34,646 bases of DNA from Streptomyces sp. LUP30 (GCF_001746365.1 NZ_MJAJ01000030.1:36812-71457); one strand, 5' to 3'; positions 6,807-13,855 are shown, counted from the stretch's first letter. A program made the numbers and translations. Notes: a model not told the origin generated them from the letters alone.

Positions 6807-8261
6807 ATGTCGCTCACCCGCAGGGACTTCACCAGGCAATCCGCGGTCACCGGCGCAGGGATCGCGCTGGCCGGCAGCGTGGGCGCCCTCGCCAGCGCGC
6901 CGAACGCCCTCGCCGCCACGGACGCCGAGGACACCGCGGACGCGCCGCGGGAGCAGGCGGCCGGCCACCACGGCGTCGGCTACGGCCCGCTGCTGCCCGA
7001 CCCGGCCGGCATCCTCGCGCTGCCCGCCGGGTTCAGGTACCGCGTCGTCACCTACAGCGGCCGCACCAAGCTGGAGTCCGGCGAGATCACCCCGTCCAAC
7101 CACGACGGCACCGCCGCCTTCTGCGGCCCGCGCGGCGCGACCCTGCTCGTCAACAACCACGAGCTCAAGGGCCCGCGCGCCGGCTGGCAGTACCCGGTGC
7201 CCCTCACCGAGGGCCATGTCTACGACCCCGCCGCCGCCGGCGGCTGCACGGTCGTCGAGGTGCGCCCCGGCGGCCATGTCGCCGAGTGGGTCGGCATCGC
7301 CGGCACCTCCACCAACTGCGCGGGCGGCGCCACCCCGTGGGGCACCTGGCTCTCCGGCGAGGAGACCGAGGACAAGGCCGGCCAGAACGGCATGACCGAG
7401 GACCACGGCTACATCTTCGAGGTCGACCCCGCCGACCGCCGCGCCAACCGCGACCCGAGGCCCGTCAAGGCGTTCGGCCGGTACGCCCACGAGGCCGTCG
7501 TCATCGACCCCAAGCACGGCCACGCCTACCTCACCGAGGACGCCTCGGGCCCCAACGGCCTGCTCTACCGGTGGACCCCGCCGGCCGGCTTCCGCCACGG
7601 CCGGGGCCAGCTGCGCACCCTCGCCGCCGACGCCGGCGTCCTGCAGGCCTTCAAGTGCTTCGACTCCGGCGGCAAGTTCGTCGACGACCTCTCCCGCGCA
7701 ACGAAGATCGGCACCGTGTACGGCGTCGACTGGGTCGACGTCCCCGACCGCGACGCGAAGTCGGTGTCCGTGCGCAAGCAGTTCGCCGCCGGCCAGGTCA
7801 CCCGCGCCCGCAAGCTGGAGGGGATGTGGTGGGGCGACGGCGGCGCCTATGTCGTCTCCTCCTACGCCCGTGACGAAAGCCCTGTCCAGCACGACGGCGC
7901 CGTCTGGTTCTACGACCCCAAGCGCCGCACGCTGACCCTGAAGGTGCTGCTCGGGGTGAACCCCGACCCCTCGGCCGACGGCGCCTTCGACGGCCCCGAC
8001 AACATCACCGTCTCCCCCTACGGCGGCCTCGTCATCGCCGAGGACGGCGAGGGCGTCCAGCACCTCTTCGGCGCGACCGACAGCGGCCGCACCTACCCCA
8101 TCGCCCGCAACGAGCTCAACATCGGCACCGCGGACAAGCCCGAATACAGCGAGTTCACCGGCGTCACCTTCTCGCCCGACGGCCACACCCTGTACGCCAA
8201 CATCCAGACGCCGGGAATCATGCTGGCCATCACCGGCCCCTGGAAGCGACAGAAGCGGTAA
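6807..8261 (+). CDS. phoX: PhoX-family alkaline phosphatase, Tat-exported
   Basis: A 484-residue phosphatase of the PhoX/DUF839 type, a calcium- and iron-dependent beta-propeller enzyme that releases phosphate from organic esters outside the membrane. The N-terminus MSLTRRDFTRQSAVTGAG is a twin-arginine signal, cleaved near ALA around residue 37. Family landmarks are LLVNNHEL, WGTWLSGEE, LTEDASGPNGLLYRW, GPDNITVSPYGGLVIAEDG and the C-terminal YSEFTGVTFSPDGHTLYAN. AGGAGA just upstream supports the ATG at 6807; an in-frame ATG at 6735 would bury the Tat signal and lies inside the PHO box. The PHO box predicts induction by phosphate starvation. Length and motifs look complete. Confidence 0.92.
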   Translation: MSLTRRDFTRQSAVTGAGIALAGSVGALASAPNALAATDAEDTADAPREQAAGHHGVGYGPLLPDPAGILALPAGFRYRVVTYSGRTKLESGEITPSNHDGTAAFCGPRGATLLVNNHELKGPRAGWQYPVPLTEGHVYDPAAAGGCTVVEVRPGGHVAEWVGIAGTSTNCAGGATPWGTWLSGEETEDKAGQNGMTEDHGYIFEVDPADRRANRDPRPVKAFGRYAHEAVVIDPKHGHAYLTEDASGPNGLLYRWTPPAGFRHGRGQLRTLAADAGVLQAFKCFDSGGKFVDDLSRATKIGTVYGVDWVDVPDRDAKSVSVRKQFAAGQVTRARKLEGMWWGDGGAYVVSSYARDESPVQHDGAVWFYDPKRRTLTLKVLLGVNPDPSADGAFDGPDNITVSPYGGLVIAEDGEGVQHLFGATDSGRTYPIARNELNIGTADKPEYSEFTGVTFSPDGHTLYANIQTPGIMLAITGPWKRQKR

Positions 8262-8307
8262 GCATCGACCGGGATTAATTCGCTCGCCCCGTCCGCGGCC
8301 GCCCTCC

Positions 8308-8313
8308 TAAAGT
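8308..8313 (+). promoter_or_regulatory. -10 element (TAAAGT) for the Y-RNA/rsr transcription unit
   Basis: TAAAGT fits TANNNT and lies seven bases upstream of position 8320, exactly where the terminal stem of the first Y-RNA-like element begins. No clear TTGAC-type -35 is present at 17-18 bases (GC-rich there), so the sigma factor is uncertain. The match between predicted start site and RNA end is the main support. Confidence 0.5.
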
Positions 8314-8319
8314 GATGCC

Positions 8320-8457
8320 TGTCCAGGTGCGAAGGCAGGACCTACTTCCACTCATAATGGGGCGGCCGCGGGTTCGAATCCCGCCACCGGCACGACGCGC
8401 CGGTGTAGCTCAGGGGCAGAGCACCTTGTCGGTTCCGCCGGCCTCGATCTCTGGACA
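8320..8457 (+). ncRNA. Y RNA 1 (YrlA-like) with a circularly permuted tRNA-like module
   Basis: The ends close as TGTCCAG (8320-8326) with CTGGACA (8451-8457). Inside come a shared Ro-side block (GGTGCGAAGGC, CTACTTC and the 3' block GATCTC) and then a tRNA module in permuted order. The T arm is GCGGG/TTCGAAT/CCCGC (8368-8384). The acceptor-like stem is CACCGGC (8385-8391) with GCCGGTG (8399-8405), closed by a 7-base loop. Next come TA (tRNA positions 8-9) and the D arm GCTC/AGGGGCA/GAGC (8408-8422). Stem lengths of 5, 7 and 4 bp are exactly those of tRNA. The Ro-side helix takes the place of the anticodon arm. Known bacterial Y RNAs bind Rsr and mimic tRNA in this way; the rsr gene lies just downstream. 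Confidence 0.85.
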
Positions 8458-8470
8458 CCACAACTTCACA

Positions 8471-8548
8471 GCACCTTCCGGTGCGCAGGCTGCGGCTACT
8501 TCTTTCCACAGAAATCCATGCCGCCGCCGACTTGATCTCGGGAGGCGC
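8471..8548 (+). ncRNA. Y RNA 2, short form without a tRNA-like module
   Basis: The ends close as CCTTCCG (8474-8480) with CGGGAGG (8539-8545), extended by GC/GC beyond one mismatch. It shares with its neighbours CCGGTGCGCAGGC (8478-8490), CTACTTC (8496-8502) and TGATCTC (8533-8539). An inner helix GCGGC/GCCGC closes a loop of about 25 bases that holds no T- or D-arm sequence. It therefore looks like the Ro-binding half of a Y RNA only. It could be an active short Y RNA or the decayed remains of a full one; the intact compensating stems favour the former. Confidence 0.65.
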
Positions 8549-8559
8549 AGCATGAGGTG

Positions 8560-8700
8560 GGTGCCCGGTGCGCAGGCAACGGTTACTTCATTGGATCGGA
8601 CGGTCGCGGGTTCGAGTCCCGTCATCGACCTCGGGTCGATGTAGCTCAGTCGGGTAGAGCATCTGGCTAAGTCCGTCGCCGACCCCTGATCTCGGGCACC
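8560..8700 (+). ncRNA. Y RNA 3 (YrlA-like) with a circularly permuted tRNA-like module
   Basis: Terminal stem GGTGCCCG (8560-8567) with CGGGCACC (8693-8700). Shared blocks are CCGGTGCGCAGGC, TTACTTC and TGATCTC. The module has the T arm GCGGG/TTCGAGT/CCCGT (8606-8622), the acceptor-like stem CATCGACC/GGTCGATG (8623-8630 with 8634-8641) closed by a 3-base loop, then TA and the D arm GCTC/AGTCGGGTA/GAGC (8644-8660). The T and D loops differ in detail from Y RNA 1 but keep the canonical TTCGA and GG, and the acceptor-like stems differ in sequence while staying paired. That is covariation-type evidence for structure. The 3' end is followed by a pyrimidine stretch and then rsr 78 bases later. Confidence 0.85.
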
Positions 8701-8778
8701 TTCCCTTTGTTGCGCCTCCCCGGAAAAAGAGTCGTCGAACGACGTACTCGACATCTCATGAATTCGGGGGAATTCACC

Positions 8779-10362
8779 ATGGCGCGTTTCAACGTCCGTG
8801 CCCGTAAGGCGCGGCCCACCTCGCCCGTGACGACCACGGGCCGGGCGCTCCGCACCCACCAGGGCGGCCGCGGACACGAGCGGGACTCCCGCTCCGAGCT
8901 CTTCCTGCTGGCGGTGGCGAACTTCGTCTCCCAGCAGACCTTCTACGAGACCGGCGCCGCCCGCGACGACCGCTTCGCCGCGCTGGTGCGCGAGCTCGCC
9001 GTCAGCGACCCGACCTGGACGGCCGGACTGCTCGGCTGGATGCGCGGCGAGGGCAACCTCCGTACCGCCGCGATCGTCGGCGCCGCCGAGTACGTCCACG
9101 CACGCCTGGCGGCGGACGCCACCGACGGTCCCTCCAACCGGCAGGTCGTGGACAGCGTCCTGCAGCGGCCCGACGAGCCCGGCGAACTGCTCGGGTACTG
9201 GACGGCGACCTACGGCCGCACCCTCCCCAAGCCCGTCAAGCGCGGCGTCGCCGACGCGGTGCGCCGGCTCTACAGCGCCCGGTCGCTGCTGAAGTACGAC
9301 ACCGCGGCCAAGGGCTACCGATTCGGCGACATCCTCAACCTGGTGCACGCCTCGCCGGATCCGGCCAAGCCGTGGCAGGGCGACCTGTTCCGGTACGCAC
9401 TCGACCGGCGGCACCACCCGGAGACGGCCGAGCCGCCCCGGTCGCTGCCCGCGCTCGTGGCGCACCGCGAGCTGATGGCGGTGCCGCCCGCCGAGCGGCG
9501 CGAGGTCGTGACCGGAGCGGACGGCGCACGGCGCCTGTCCGAGGCGGGCATGACCTGGGAGGCGCTGGCGGGCTGGCTCCAGGGGCCCATGGACAGGGCC
9601 GCTTGGGAGGCGGTCGTCCCGTCCATGGGATCCATGGCGCTGGTCCGCAACCTGCGCAACTTCGACGAGGCCGGCGTCGGCGACGAGGTCGCCGCGCGGG
9701 TGGCGGCGAGGATCAGCGACCCGGCGGAGGTCGCGCGCTCGCGGCAGTTCCCGTTCCGGTACCTCGCCGCGTACCGGCACGCGCCCTCGCTGCGCTGGGC
9801 CTACCCGCTGGAGCAGGCGCTCGGCCACTCGCTGGCCAACGTGCCCGCCCTACCGGGGCGGACGCTGGTGCTCGTCGACCGCTCGGGCTCGATGTTCTAC
9901 GCGCGGTTGTCGGACCGCTCCGAGCTCAACCGGGCCGACGCGGCGGCGGTCTTCGGGACGGCGCTCGCGCTGCGGGCGGCGGACGCGGACCTCGTCGAGT
10001 TCGGTACCAGCAGCAACACGATCAAGTTCCGTAAGGGGGAGTCCGTGCTGAAGATTCTGGAGCGTTTCGGTGACCTGGGCGGTACCGACACCACGGAGGC
10101 CGTGCGCCGGCACTACCGTGCGCACGACCGGGTGCTGATCGTCACCGACGAGCAGTTCGCGCCGAGCCGCCACGGCGGCCCGACCGACCAGGTCCCGGCG
10201 AACGTGCCGGTGTACACCTGGAACCTGGCCGGACACCGTGCGGCGCACGGTCCGTCCGGCACGGCGAACCGGCACACCTTCGGCGGTCTGTCGGACGCGG
10301 CCTTCCGGATGGTGCCGCTGCTGGAGGCCGCCGACGACACGAAGTGGCCGTGGGCGCCCTGA
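8779..10362 (+). CDS. rsr: TROVE-domain protein, Ro60 orthologue Rsr
   Basis: A 527-residue RNA-binding protein. The N-terminal TROVE ring is built from helical HEAT-like repeats (LFLLAVANFVSQQTFYE, FAALVRELAVSDPTWTAGLL, AAIVGAAEYVHARLA, LPKPVKRGVADAVRRLYS). In Ro60 the ring takes misfolded RNA ends in its cavity and Y RNA on its outer face. The C-terminal von Willebrand A domain has a MIDAS start TLVLVDRSGSM (D367-x-S-x-S371) and VLIVTDEQF. Bacterial Rsr works with Y RNA and PNPase or other nucleases in RNA quality control and stress survival. GGGGG at 8766-8770 supports the ATG at 8779; an in-frame ATG at 8758 has no ribosome site. The three Y RNAs directly upstream give strong context. No RtcB ligase or RtcA cyclase gene adjoins it, unlike in Salmonella. 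Confidence 0.93.
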   Translation: MARFNVRARKARPTSPVTTTGRALRTHQGGRGHERDSRSELFLLAVANFVSQQTFYETGAARDDRFAALVRELAVSDPTWTAGLLGWMRGEGNLRTAAIVGAAEYVHARLAADATDGPSNRQVVDSVLQRPDEPGELLGYWTATYGRTLPKPVKRGVADAVRRLYSARSLLKYDTAAKGYRFGDILNLVHASPDPAKPWQGDLFRYALDRRHHPETAEPPRSLPALVAHRELMAVPPAERREVVTGADGARRLSEAGMTWEALAGWLQGPMDRAAWEAVVPSMGSMALVRNLRNFDEAGVGDEVAARVAARISDPAEVARSRQFPFRYLAAYRHAPSLRWAYPLEQALGHSLANVPALPGRTLVLVDRSGSMFYARLSDRSELNRADAAAVFGTALALRAADADLVEFGTSSNTIKFRKGESVLKILERFGDLGGTDTTEAVRRHYRAHDRVLIVTDEQFAPSRHGGPTDQVPANVPVYTWNLAGHRAAHGPSGTANRHTFGGLSDAAFRMVPLLEAADDTKWPWAP

Positions 10363-10375
10363 GAGCGGGCCGGGT

Positions 10376-10555
10376 TCAGCCGAGCCGTGACGCCTGGTGG
10401 TGGCCGATGAGGCAGTCGTCCCGCTCGCGTCGCACCAGCAGGCCGAGGTCGCCGGCCAGGACCCTGGTCTCCAGGATTCCGGTCTCCAGGGCTCTGGTCT
10501 GCGGGGCTCTGGTCTGCGGGAGTTTGCTTGCCGGGAGCCGGTAGCGGGCCGTCAT
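10376..10555 (-). CDS. Doubtful small ORF containing a pentapeptide repeat
   Basis: Read on the minus strand this gives 59 residues, starting MTARYRLPASKLPQTR and ending ERDDCLIGHHQASRLG. The 15-base DNA repeat at 10461-10520 produces repeats of the type LPQTR, APQTR, ALETG, ILETR. Third-position G/C is high in the C-terminal half, but there is no ribosome site before the ATG and it lies tail-to-tail with rsr. It may be a chance ORF; I recognise no family. Confidence 0.2.
   Translation of the reverse strand: MTARYRLPASKLPQTRAPQTRALETGILETRVLAGDLGLLVRRERDDCLIGHHQASRLG
10461..10520. repeat. Four-copy 15-bp tandem repeat downstream of rsr
   Basis: GGTCT recurs at 10466, 10481, 10496 and 10511. 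The units are of the form TCTGGTCTGCGGGGC, the last two nearly identical and the first two diverged (TCCGGTCTCCAGGGC). The period is five codons in any frame. The 402-base gap from rsr to the tetR gene holds this repeat, a strong hairpin and no convincing gene. Confidence 0.75.
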
Positions 10556-10562
10556 GCCGAGG

Positions 10563-10596
10563 GGCCGGGAGTCGTGGTGGTCCGCGACTCCCGGCC
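10563..10596. terminator. Strong 12-bp hairpin downstream of rsr
   Basis: GGCCGGGAGTCG (10563-10574) pairs perfectly with CGACTCCCGGCC (10585-10596) around a 10-base loop. There is no T tract, as is common for Streptomyces terminators. It lies 200 bases after the rsr stop and upstream of the tetR promoter region, so it probably insulates the two. Confidence 0.6.
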
Positions 10597-10764
10597 TCCC
10601 CACGTGTTCCCGGCGCTGTTCCGACCGTCCGCCGGTGGATGAGAATGTGGAGGATGCGGGCAGCACGACCGGCCCCGGTCGCGGCGCCGCGAGCGCGCGA
10701 GCGGGACGGTCTCCGTGATGGTCGCCACCGGTGCGCAGCGACACGGTTCGCGAGGAGTGAGTGG

Positions 10765-11337
10765 ATGACGCAGGTCAGACCCATGCGCGCGGACGCTCGC
10801 CGCAACTACGAGCGCTTGCTGGAGGTGGCGGCGGACGCCTTCGCCGAGCACGGGGAGGGCGCGTCCCTCGACGACATCGCCAAGCGGGCGGGCGTCGGCT
10901 CCGGCACGCTGTACCGGCACTTCCCGACCCGGCAGGCGCTGCTGGAGGCGGCCTACCTCGACCGGATCGAGGCGCTCGCCGCGCGGGCCGACGCACTCGG
11001 CGGGGAGCTGCCGCCCGGGGAGGCGCTGACGGCATGGCTCGACGAGCTGTGCGTCGGCACGATCCAGGTCCGCGGCATGAAGGCGTTGCTGGGCTCCGCC
11101 GTCACGGACGGCGACGCGGCCGCGGTCACCGTCTGCGGCACGCGCATGATGGCGGCGGCGACCCGGCTGGTGGAGGCGGCGCAGCGGGAGGGGACCCTGC
11201 GGCCGGACGTCGACCCGATCGACGTGCTGCGGCTCGCCCACGGCGTGGCGACGGCGTCGGAGCTGGCCAAGGGGGACGGTGGGGTCATCCGCCGGTATGT
11301 GTCGCTGCTGACGGAGGGACTGCGGCCGGTGCGGTGA
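10765..11337 (+). CDS. TetR/AcrR-family transcriptional regulator
   Basis: A 190-residue one-component regulator. Residues 9-55 form the DNA-binding domain (RRNYERLLEVAADAFAEHGE, ASLDDIAKRAGVGSGTLYRHFPTRQALLEAAY), with the classic VGSGTLYRHFP recognition helix. The C-terminal ligand-binding domain resembles the TetR_C type with ADALGGELPPGEALTAWLDELC. GAGGAG at 10752-10757 supports the ATG at 10765. TetR proteins usually repress themselves and a neighbour. Here the upstream neighbour is rsr and the downstream one is a convergent TerD gene, so the target is not obvious and may be itself. Confidence 0.9.
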   Translation: MTQVRPMRADARRNYERLLEVAADAFAEHGEGASLDDIAKRAGVGSGTLYRHFPTRQALLEAAYLDRIEALAARADALGGELPPGEALTAWLDELCVGTIQVRGMKALLGSAVTDGDAAAVTVCGTRMMAAATRLVEAAQREGTLRPDVDPIDVLRLAHGVATASELAKGDGGVIRRYVSLLTEGLRPVR

Positions 11338-11343
11338 CGGCGG

Positions 11344-11371
11344 CGGGCGCCCCCGTGACGGCGGGCGCCCG
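11344..11371. terminator. Hairpin between convergent tetR and TerD-type genes
   Basis: GGGCGCCC occurs at 11345-11352 and 11363-11370, and since it is self-complementary the two copies pair around a 10-base loop, with a flanking C/G adding a base pair. Its place in the 78-base gap between convergent stops suggests a two-way terminator. There is no T tract. Confidence 0.5.
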
Positions 11372-11415
11372 TGGCCGGGCGGGGAGTGGGGCGGTTAGCG
11401 GCCGCCCGCGGGCGG

Positions 11416-12648
11416 TTACAGGGCCTCGGCGCCCGGCTTCACCATGTTGCGCACCGTGCGCGCCTTCACGAACGAGCCGATCGCCGTCATCTCCCATTCG
11501 CCGGAGTACTGGCGGATCATCTTGGCCATCAGCACCCCGGTCTGCGGCTCGGCGCCGGTCAGGTCGAAGCGGACCAGCTCCTCCCCGGTGGCGGCGTCCA
11601 GCAGCCGGCAGTAGGCCTTGGCGACCTCGGTGAACTTCTGGCCGGAGAAGGAGTTCACGGTGAAGACCAGACCGGTCACCTCCTGCGGGAGCCGGCCGAG
11701 GTCGACCACGATCACCTCGTCGTCCCCGCCGCCCTCGCCGGTGAGGTTGTCGCCGGAGTGCTTGATCGCGCCGTTCACGATGGAGAGCTTGCCGAAGTAG
11801 CAGCTGTCGATGTGGTTGCGCTGGGGGCCGAAGGCGATGACCGAGGCGTCCAGGTCGATGTCCTTGCCGCGGAACGCGGGCTCCCAGCCGAGCCCCATCT
11901 TGACCTGGGAGAGCAGCGGGCGGCCGCCCTTCACCAGGGAGACGGTCTGGTTCTTCTGCAGGCTGACCCGGCCCTTGTCCAGGTTGATCTTCCCGGCGCC
12001 CGGTGCGGCGGCCGGCGGGGCCGGGGGAGCGGCGGGCGGCGCGGGCGTGGTCAGCCGCGGGTCCGCGGGCGGGGCCGGCGGCGCCACCGGCGTCTGGATC
12101 GTCGCCTGCGGCGGAGCGACGGGCTGCGGCGGGGCGGCGGGCGCGGGCTCCTCCACCGTCACACCGAAGTCGGTGGCGATGCCGGCCAGGCCGTCGGCGT
12201 AACCCTGGCCGACCGCGCGGGCCTTCCAGGCGCCGTTGCGCAGATAGATCTCCACGACCACCAGCGCCGTCTCGGCCCCGAGACCCGGGGGCGTGAAGGT
12301 GGCCAGGACGCTGCCGTCGTCCGCGCTCCGGATCGTCGCCGTCGGCTCGACGCCCTGGAACGTCTGCCCCGCGCCGTCCGGGCTCGCGGTGACGACGATC
12401 TTCTCGATGCCCGGGGGGACCGCGGCGGTGTCGACCGTGATCGCGTCGGGGGACGTGCCGCCGCCGGAACGGTAGGTCACGCCCGGGCCGCTCGGCTGGT
12501 TGTAGAAGATGAAGTCGTCGTCGGAGCGCACCTTGCCGTCGGCGGTGAGCAGCAGGCCCGAAACGTCGAGCCGCACCGGGGCGGCGACGTCCACCGTCAC
12601 GCGCGCGACGGGGAGAGGGATGTTCGAGCCGGGGGTCATAGCTGTCAT
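11416..12648 (-). CDS. Double TerD-domain stress protein
   Basis: A 410-residue cytoplasmic protein with two TerD/TerZ-type calcium-binding beta-sandwich domains. Domain one (about 6-180) shows LDVSGLLLTADGKVRSDDDFIFYNQPSGPG, the usual Asp-rich loop, and ends with EIYLRNGAWKARAVGQGY. A Pro/Ala linker of about 65 residues (PAPAAPPQPVAPP to PPAAAPGAG) follows. Domain two (about 240-410) shows INLDKGRVSLQKNQTVSLVKG and the variant loop DLDASVIAFGPQRNHIDSCYFGKL. TerD proteins are linked to tellurite resistance, redox and envelope stress and differentiation; in Streptomyces there are many paralogues of unclear role. It starts MTAMTPGSN; a second ATG three codons in (12639) is equally possible since neither has a strong ribosome site. 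12649-12817 shows no gene. Confidence 0.9.
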   Translation of the reverse strand: MTAMTPGSNIPLPVARVTVDVAAPVRLDVSGLLLTADGKVRSDDDFIFYNQPSGPGVTYRSGGGTSPDAITVDTAAVPPGIEKIVVTASPDGAGQTFQGVEPTATIRSADDGSVLATFTPPGLGAETALVVVEIYLRNGAWKARAVGQGYADGLAGIATDFGVTVEEPAPAAPPQPVAPPQATIQTPVAPPAPPADPRLTTPAPPAAPPAPPAAAPGAGKINLDKGRVSLQKNQTVSLVKGGRPLLSQVKMGLGWEPAFRGKDIDLDASVIAFGPQRNHIDSCYFGKLSIVNGAIKHSGDNLTGEGGGDDEVIVVDLGRLPQEVTGLVFTVNSFSGQKFTEVAKAYCRLLDAATGEELVRFDLTGAEPQTGVLMAKMIRQYSGEWEMTAIGSFVKARTVRNMVKPGAEAL

Positions 12649-12817
12649 GCCGGGTGAACGAACGAGACCACTTTGCCGTTCCCTTACCCGGGCGCTCCTC
12701 CCGCGAACGCCTCACGGCGCCCCCCACGGCCCTTGCGGCCGGTCCCCGCCGCGCACTGCTCCGGCGCCCATGGACAGCCGGAACCGGTGCCGCGAACCGG
12801 TGGGGTCCGTCTCCCGG

Positions 12818-13627
12818 TCAGTACGGCCAGATCGGCGGGTCGCTGACGAAGTGGCCGCCCAGATAGGCGTGGGCGATGTTCTCCGGGTCCAGCTCGCCCT
12901 GCTCGGCGATCAGTTTCTCGGCGTACGGCTCGGAGTCGTCCTGCGGCTGGTAGCCGAGGGCGCGCGCGGTCGACAGGTCCCACCACAGCCGGGTGTTGTC
13001 GGAGGAGCCGTAGACGACGGTGTGGCCCACGTTCTCGGCGGTCAGGGCCGCGTGGAAGAGGCGGGCGCCGTCGGCGGGGCTCATCCACACCGACAGCATG
13101 CGCACACTGGTCGGCTCGGCGAAGCAGGAGCCGATGCGCACCGAGACGCTCTCCAGACCGTGCTTGTCCCAGTAGAGCTGGGCGAGGTCCTCGCCGAAGG
13201 ACTTGGACAGGCCGTAGAACGTGTCGGGGCGGCGCGGGGTGTCGATCGGGATCAGGGGTTCCCCGTCCCGGGGGCGGGGGGTGAATCCGACGGCGTGGTT
13301 GGAGGAGGCGAAGACGACGCGTTGCACGCCCTCGTCGTGGGCGGCCTCGTACAGGTTGTACGTTCCCGCGATGTTCGCGCCGAGGATCTTCTCGAAGGGG
13401 GCTTCCAGGGAGATGCCCGCGAGATGGATGATCGCGTCGACGCCCCGTACGGCCTCCCGGACGGCCGCCTTGTCGGCCAGATCCGCGACGATCGCCTCCG
13501 GCGCGTCCTCGATGGGGCGCAGGTCGAGCAGGCGCAACTCGTAGCCGTAGGCCGGCAGCAGGTCCCGCATCAGGGTGCCGAGGCCGCCGGCGGCGCCGGT
13601 GAGCAGGACGGTGCGCGGAGCGGGCAT
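12818..13627 (-). CDS. udh: Uronate dehydrogenase (NAD-dependent epimerase/dehydratase fold)
   Basis: A 269-residue short-chain dehydrogenase. VLLTGAAGGLGTLMRD is the Rossmann G-x-x-G-x-x-G, and IIHLAGISLEAPFEKILGANIAGTYNLYEAA, VVFASSNHAVGF and the Y-x-x-x-K FYGLSKSFGEDLAQLYWDK closely follow Agrobacterium Udh as I recall it. So do SVRIGSCFAEPTSVRMLSVWMSP and NTRLWWD near the end. Udh oxidises D-galacturonate or D-glucuronate to the aldaro-lactone with NAD+, the first step of oxidative uronate breakdown. AAGGAGA about eight bases upstream fixes the ATG at 13627; the extension to 13666 is unlikely. It is divergent from kdgD, which acts later in the same pathway, and shares its 228-base control region. 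Confidence 0.85.
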   Translation of the reverse strand: MPAPRTVLLTGAAGGLGTLMRDLLPAYGYELRLLDLRPIEDAPEAIVADLADKAAVREAVRGVDAIIHLAGISLEAPFEKILGANIAGTYNLYEAAHDEGVQRVVFASSNHAVGFTPRPRDGEPLIPIDTPRRPDTFYGLSKSFGEDLAQLYWDKHGLESVSVRIGSCFAEPTSVRMLSVWMSPADGARLFHAALTAENVGHTVVYGSSDNTRLWWDLSTARALGYQPQDDSEPYAEKLIAEQGELDPENIAHAYLGGHFVSDPPIWPY

Positions 13628-13772
13628 CCTCGGGTCTCCTTGGATCACTTGAGCGGGCGGACGCATGCATGGTCGCAGTTCACATGCGTGGACACGCTAG
13701 GGAGCGGTGGCGGTACCCGTCAAGTGTGCGACAGGAGCGGCAAAACTGCTGGTGTCTCGCGGGTTGGTCGGC

Positions 13773-13802
13773 TTGACCGGGCCCGATCGGGCACCTTAGC
13801 GT
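13773..13802 (+). promoter_or_regulatory. Sigma-HrdB-type promoter for kdgD
   Basis: TTGACC (13773-13778), an 18-base spacer, then TAGCGT (13797-13802). This predicts transcription start near 13808-13810, about 47 bases before the GTG start of kdgD. Confidence 0.7.
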
Positions 13803-13810
13803 GAACTTGT

Positions 13811-13843
13811 TCAGGAATATGGACGACGCTCAAGAATATGGAC
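13811..13843 (+). promoter_or_regulatory. Tandem 14-bp operator-like repeats at the kdgD transcription start
   Basis: TCAGGAATATGGAC (13811-13824) and TCAAGAATATGGAC (13830-13843) agree at 13 of 14 positions and are 19 bases apart, close to two helical turns. They cover +1 to about +35 of the predicted transcript, where a bound repressor would block initiation or clearance. The AT-rich core stands out from the surrounding sequence. The regulator is unknown. Confidence 0.6.
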
Positions 13844-13855
13844 TCGGGAGAGCCT

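Noticed and set aside
8368..8422. Possible tRNA gene (canonical T arm and D arm)
   Set aside because: The arms are in reversed order, the acceptor strands are closed by a loop, and there is no anticodon arm. It fits a Y-RNA tRNA mimic, not a tRNA.
8606..8660. Second possible tRNA gene
   Set aside because: Same permuted order with a 3-base loop on the acceptor-like stem; no anticodon arm.
11371..12657. Long plus-strand ORF opposite the TerD gene
   Set aside because: The minus frame gives two clear TerD domains; the plus frame is an Arg/Gly/Asp-rich shadow.
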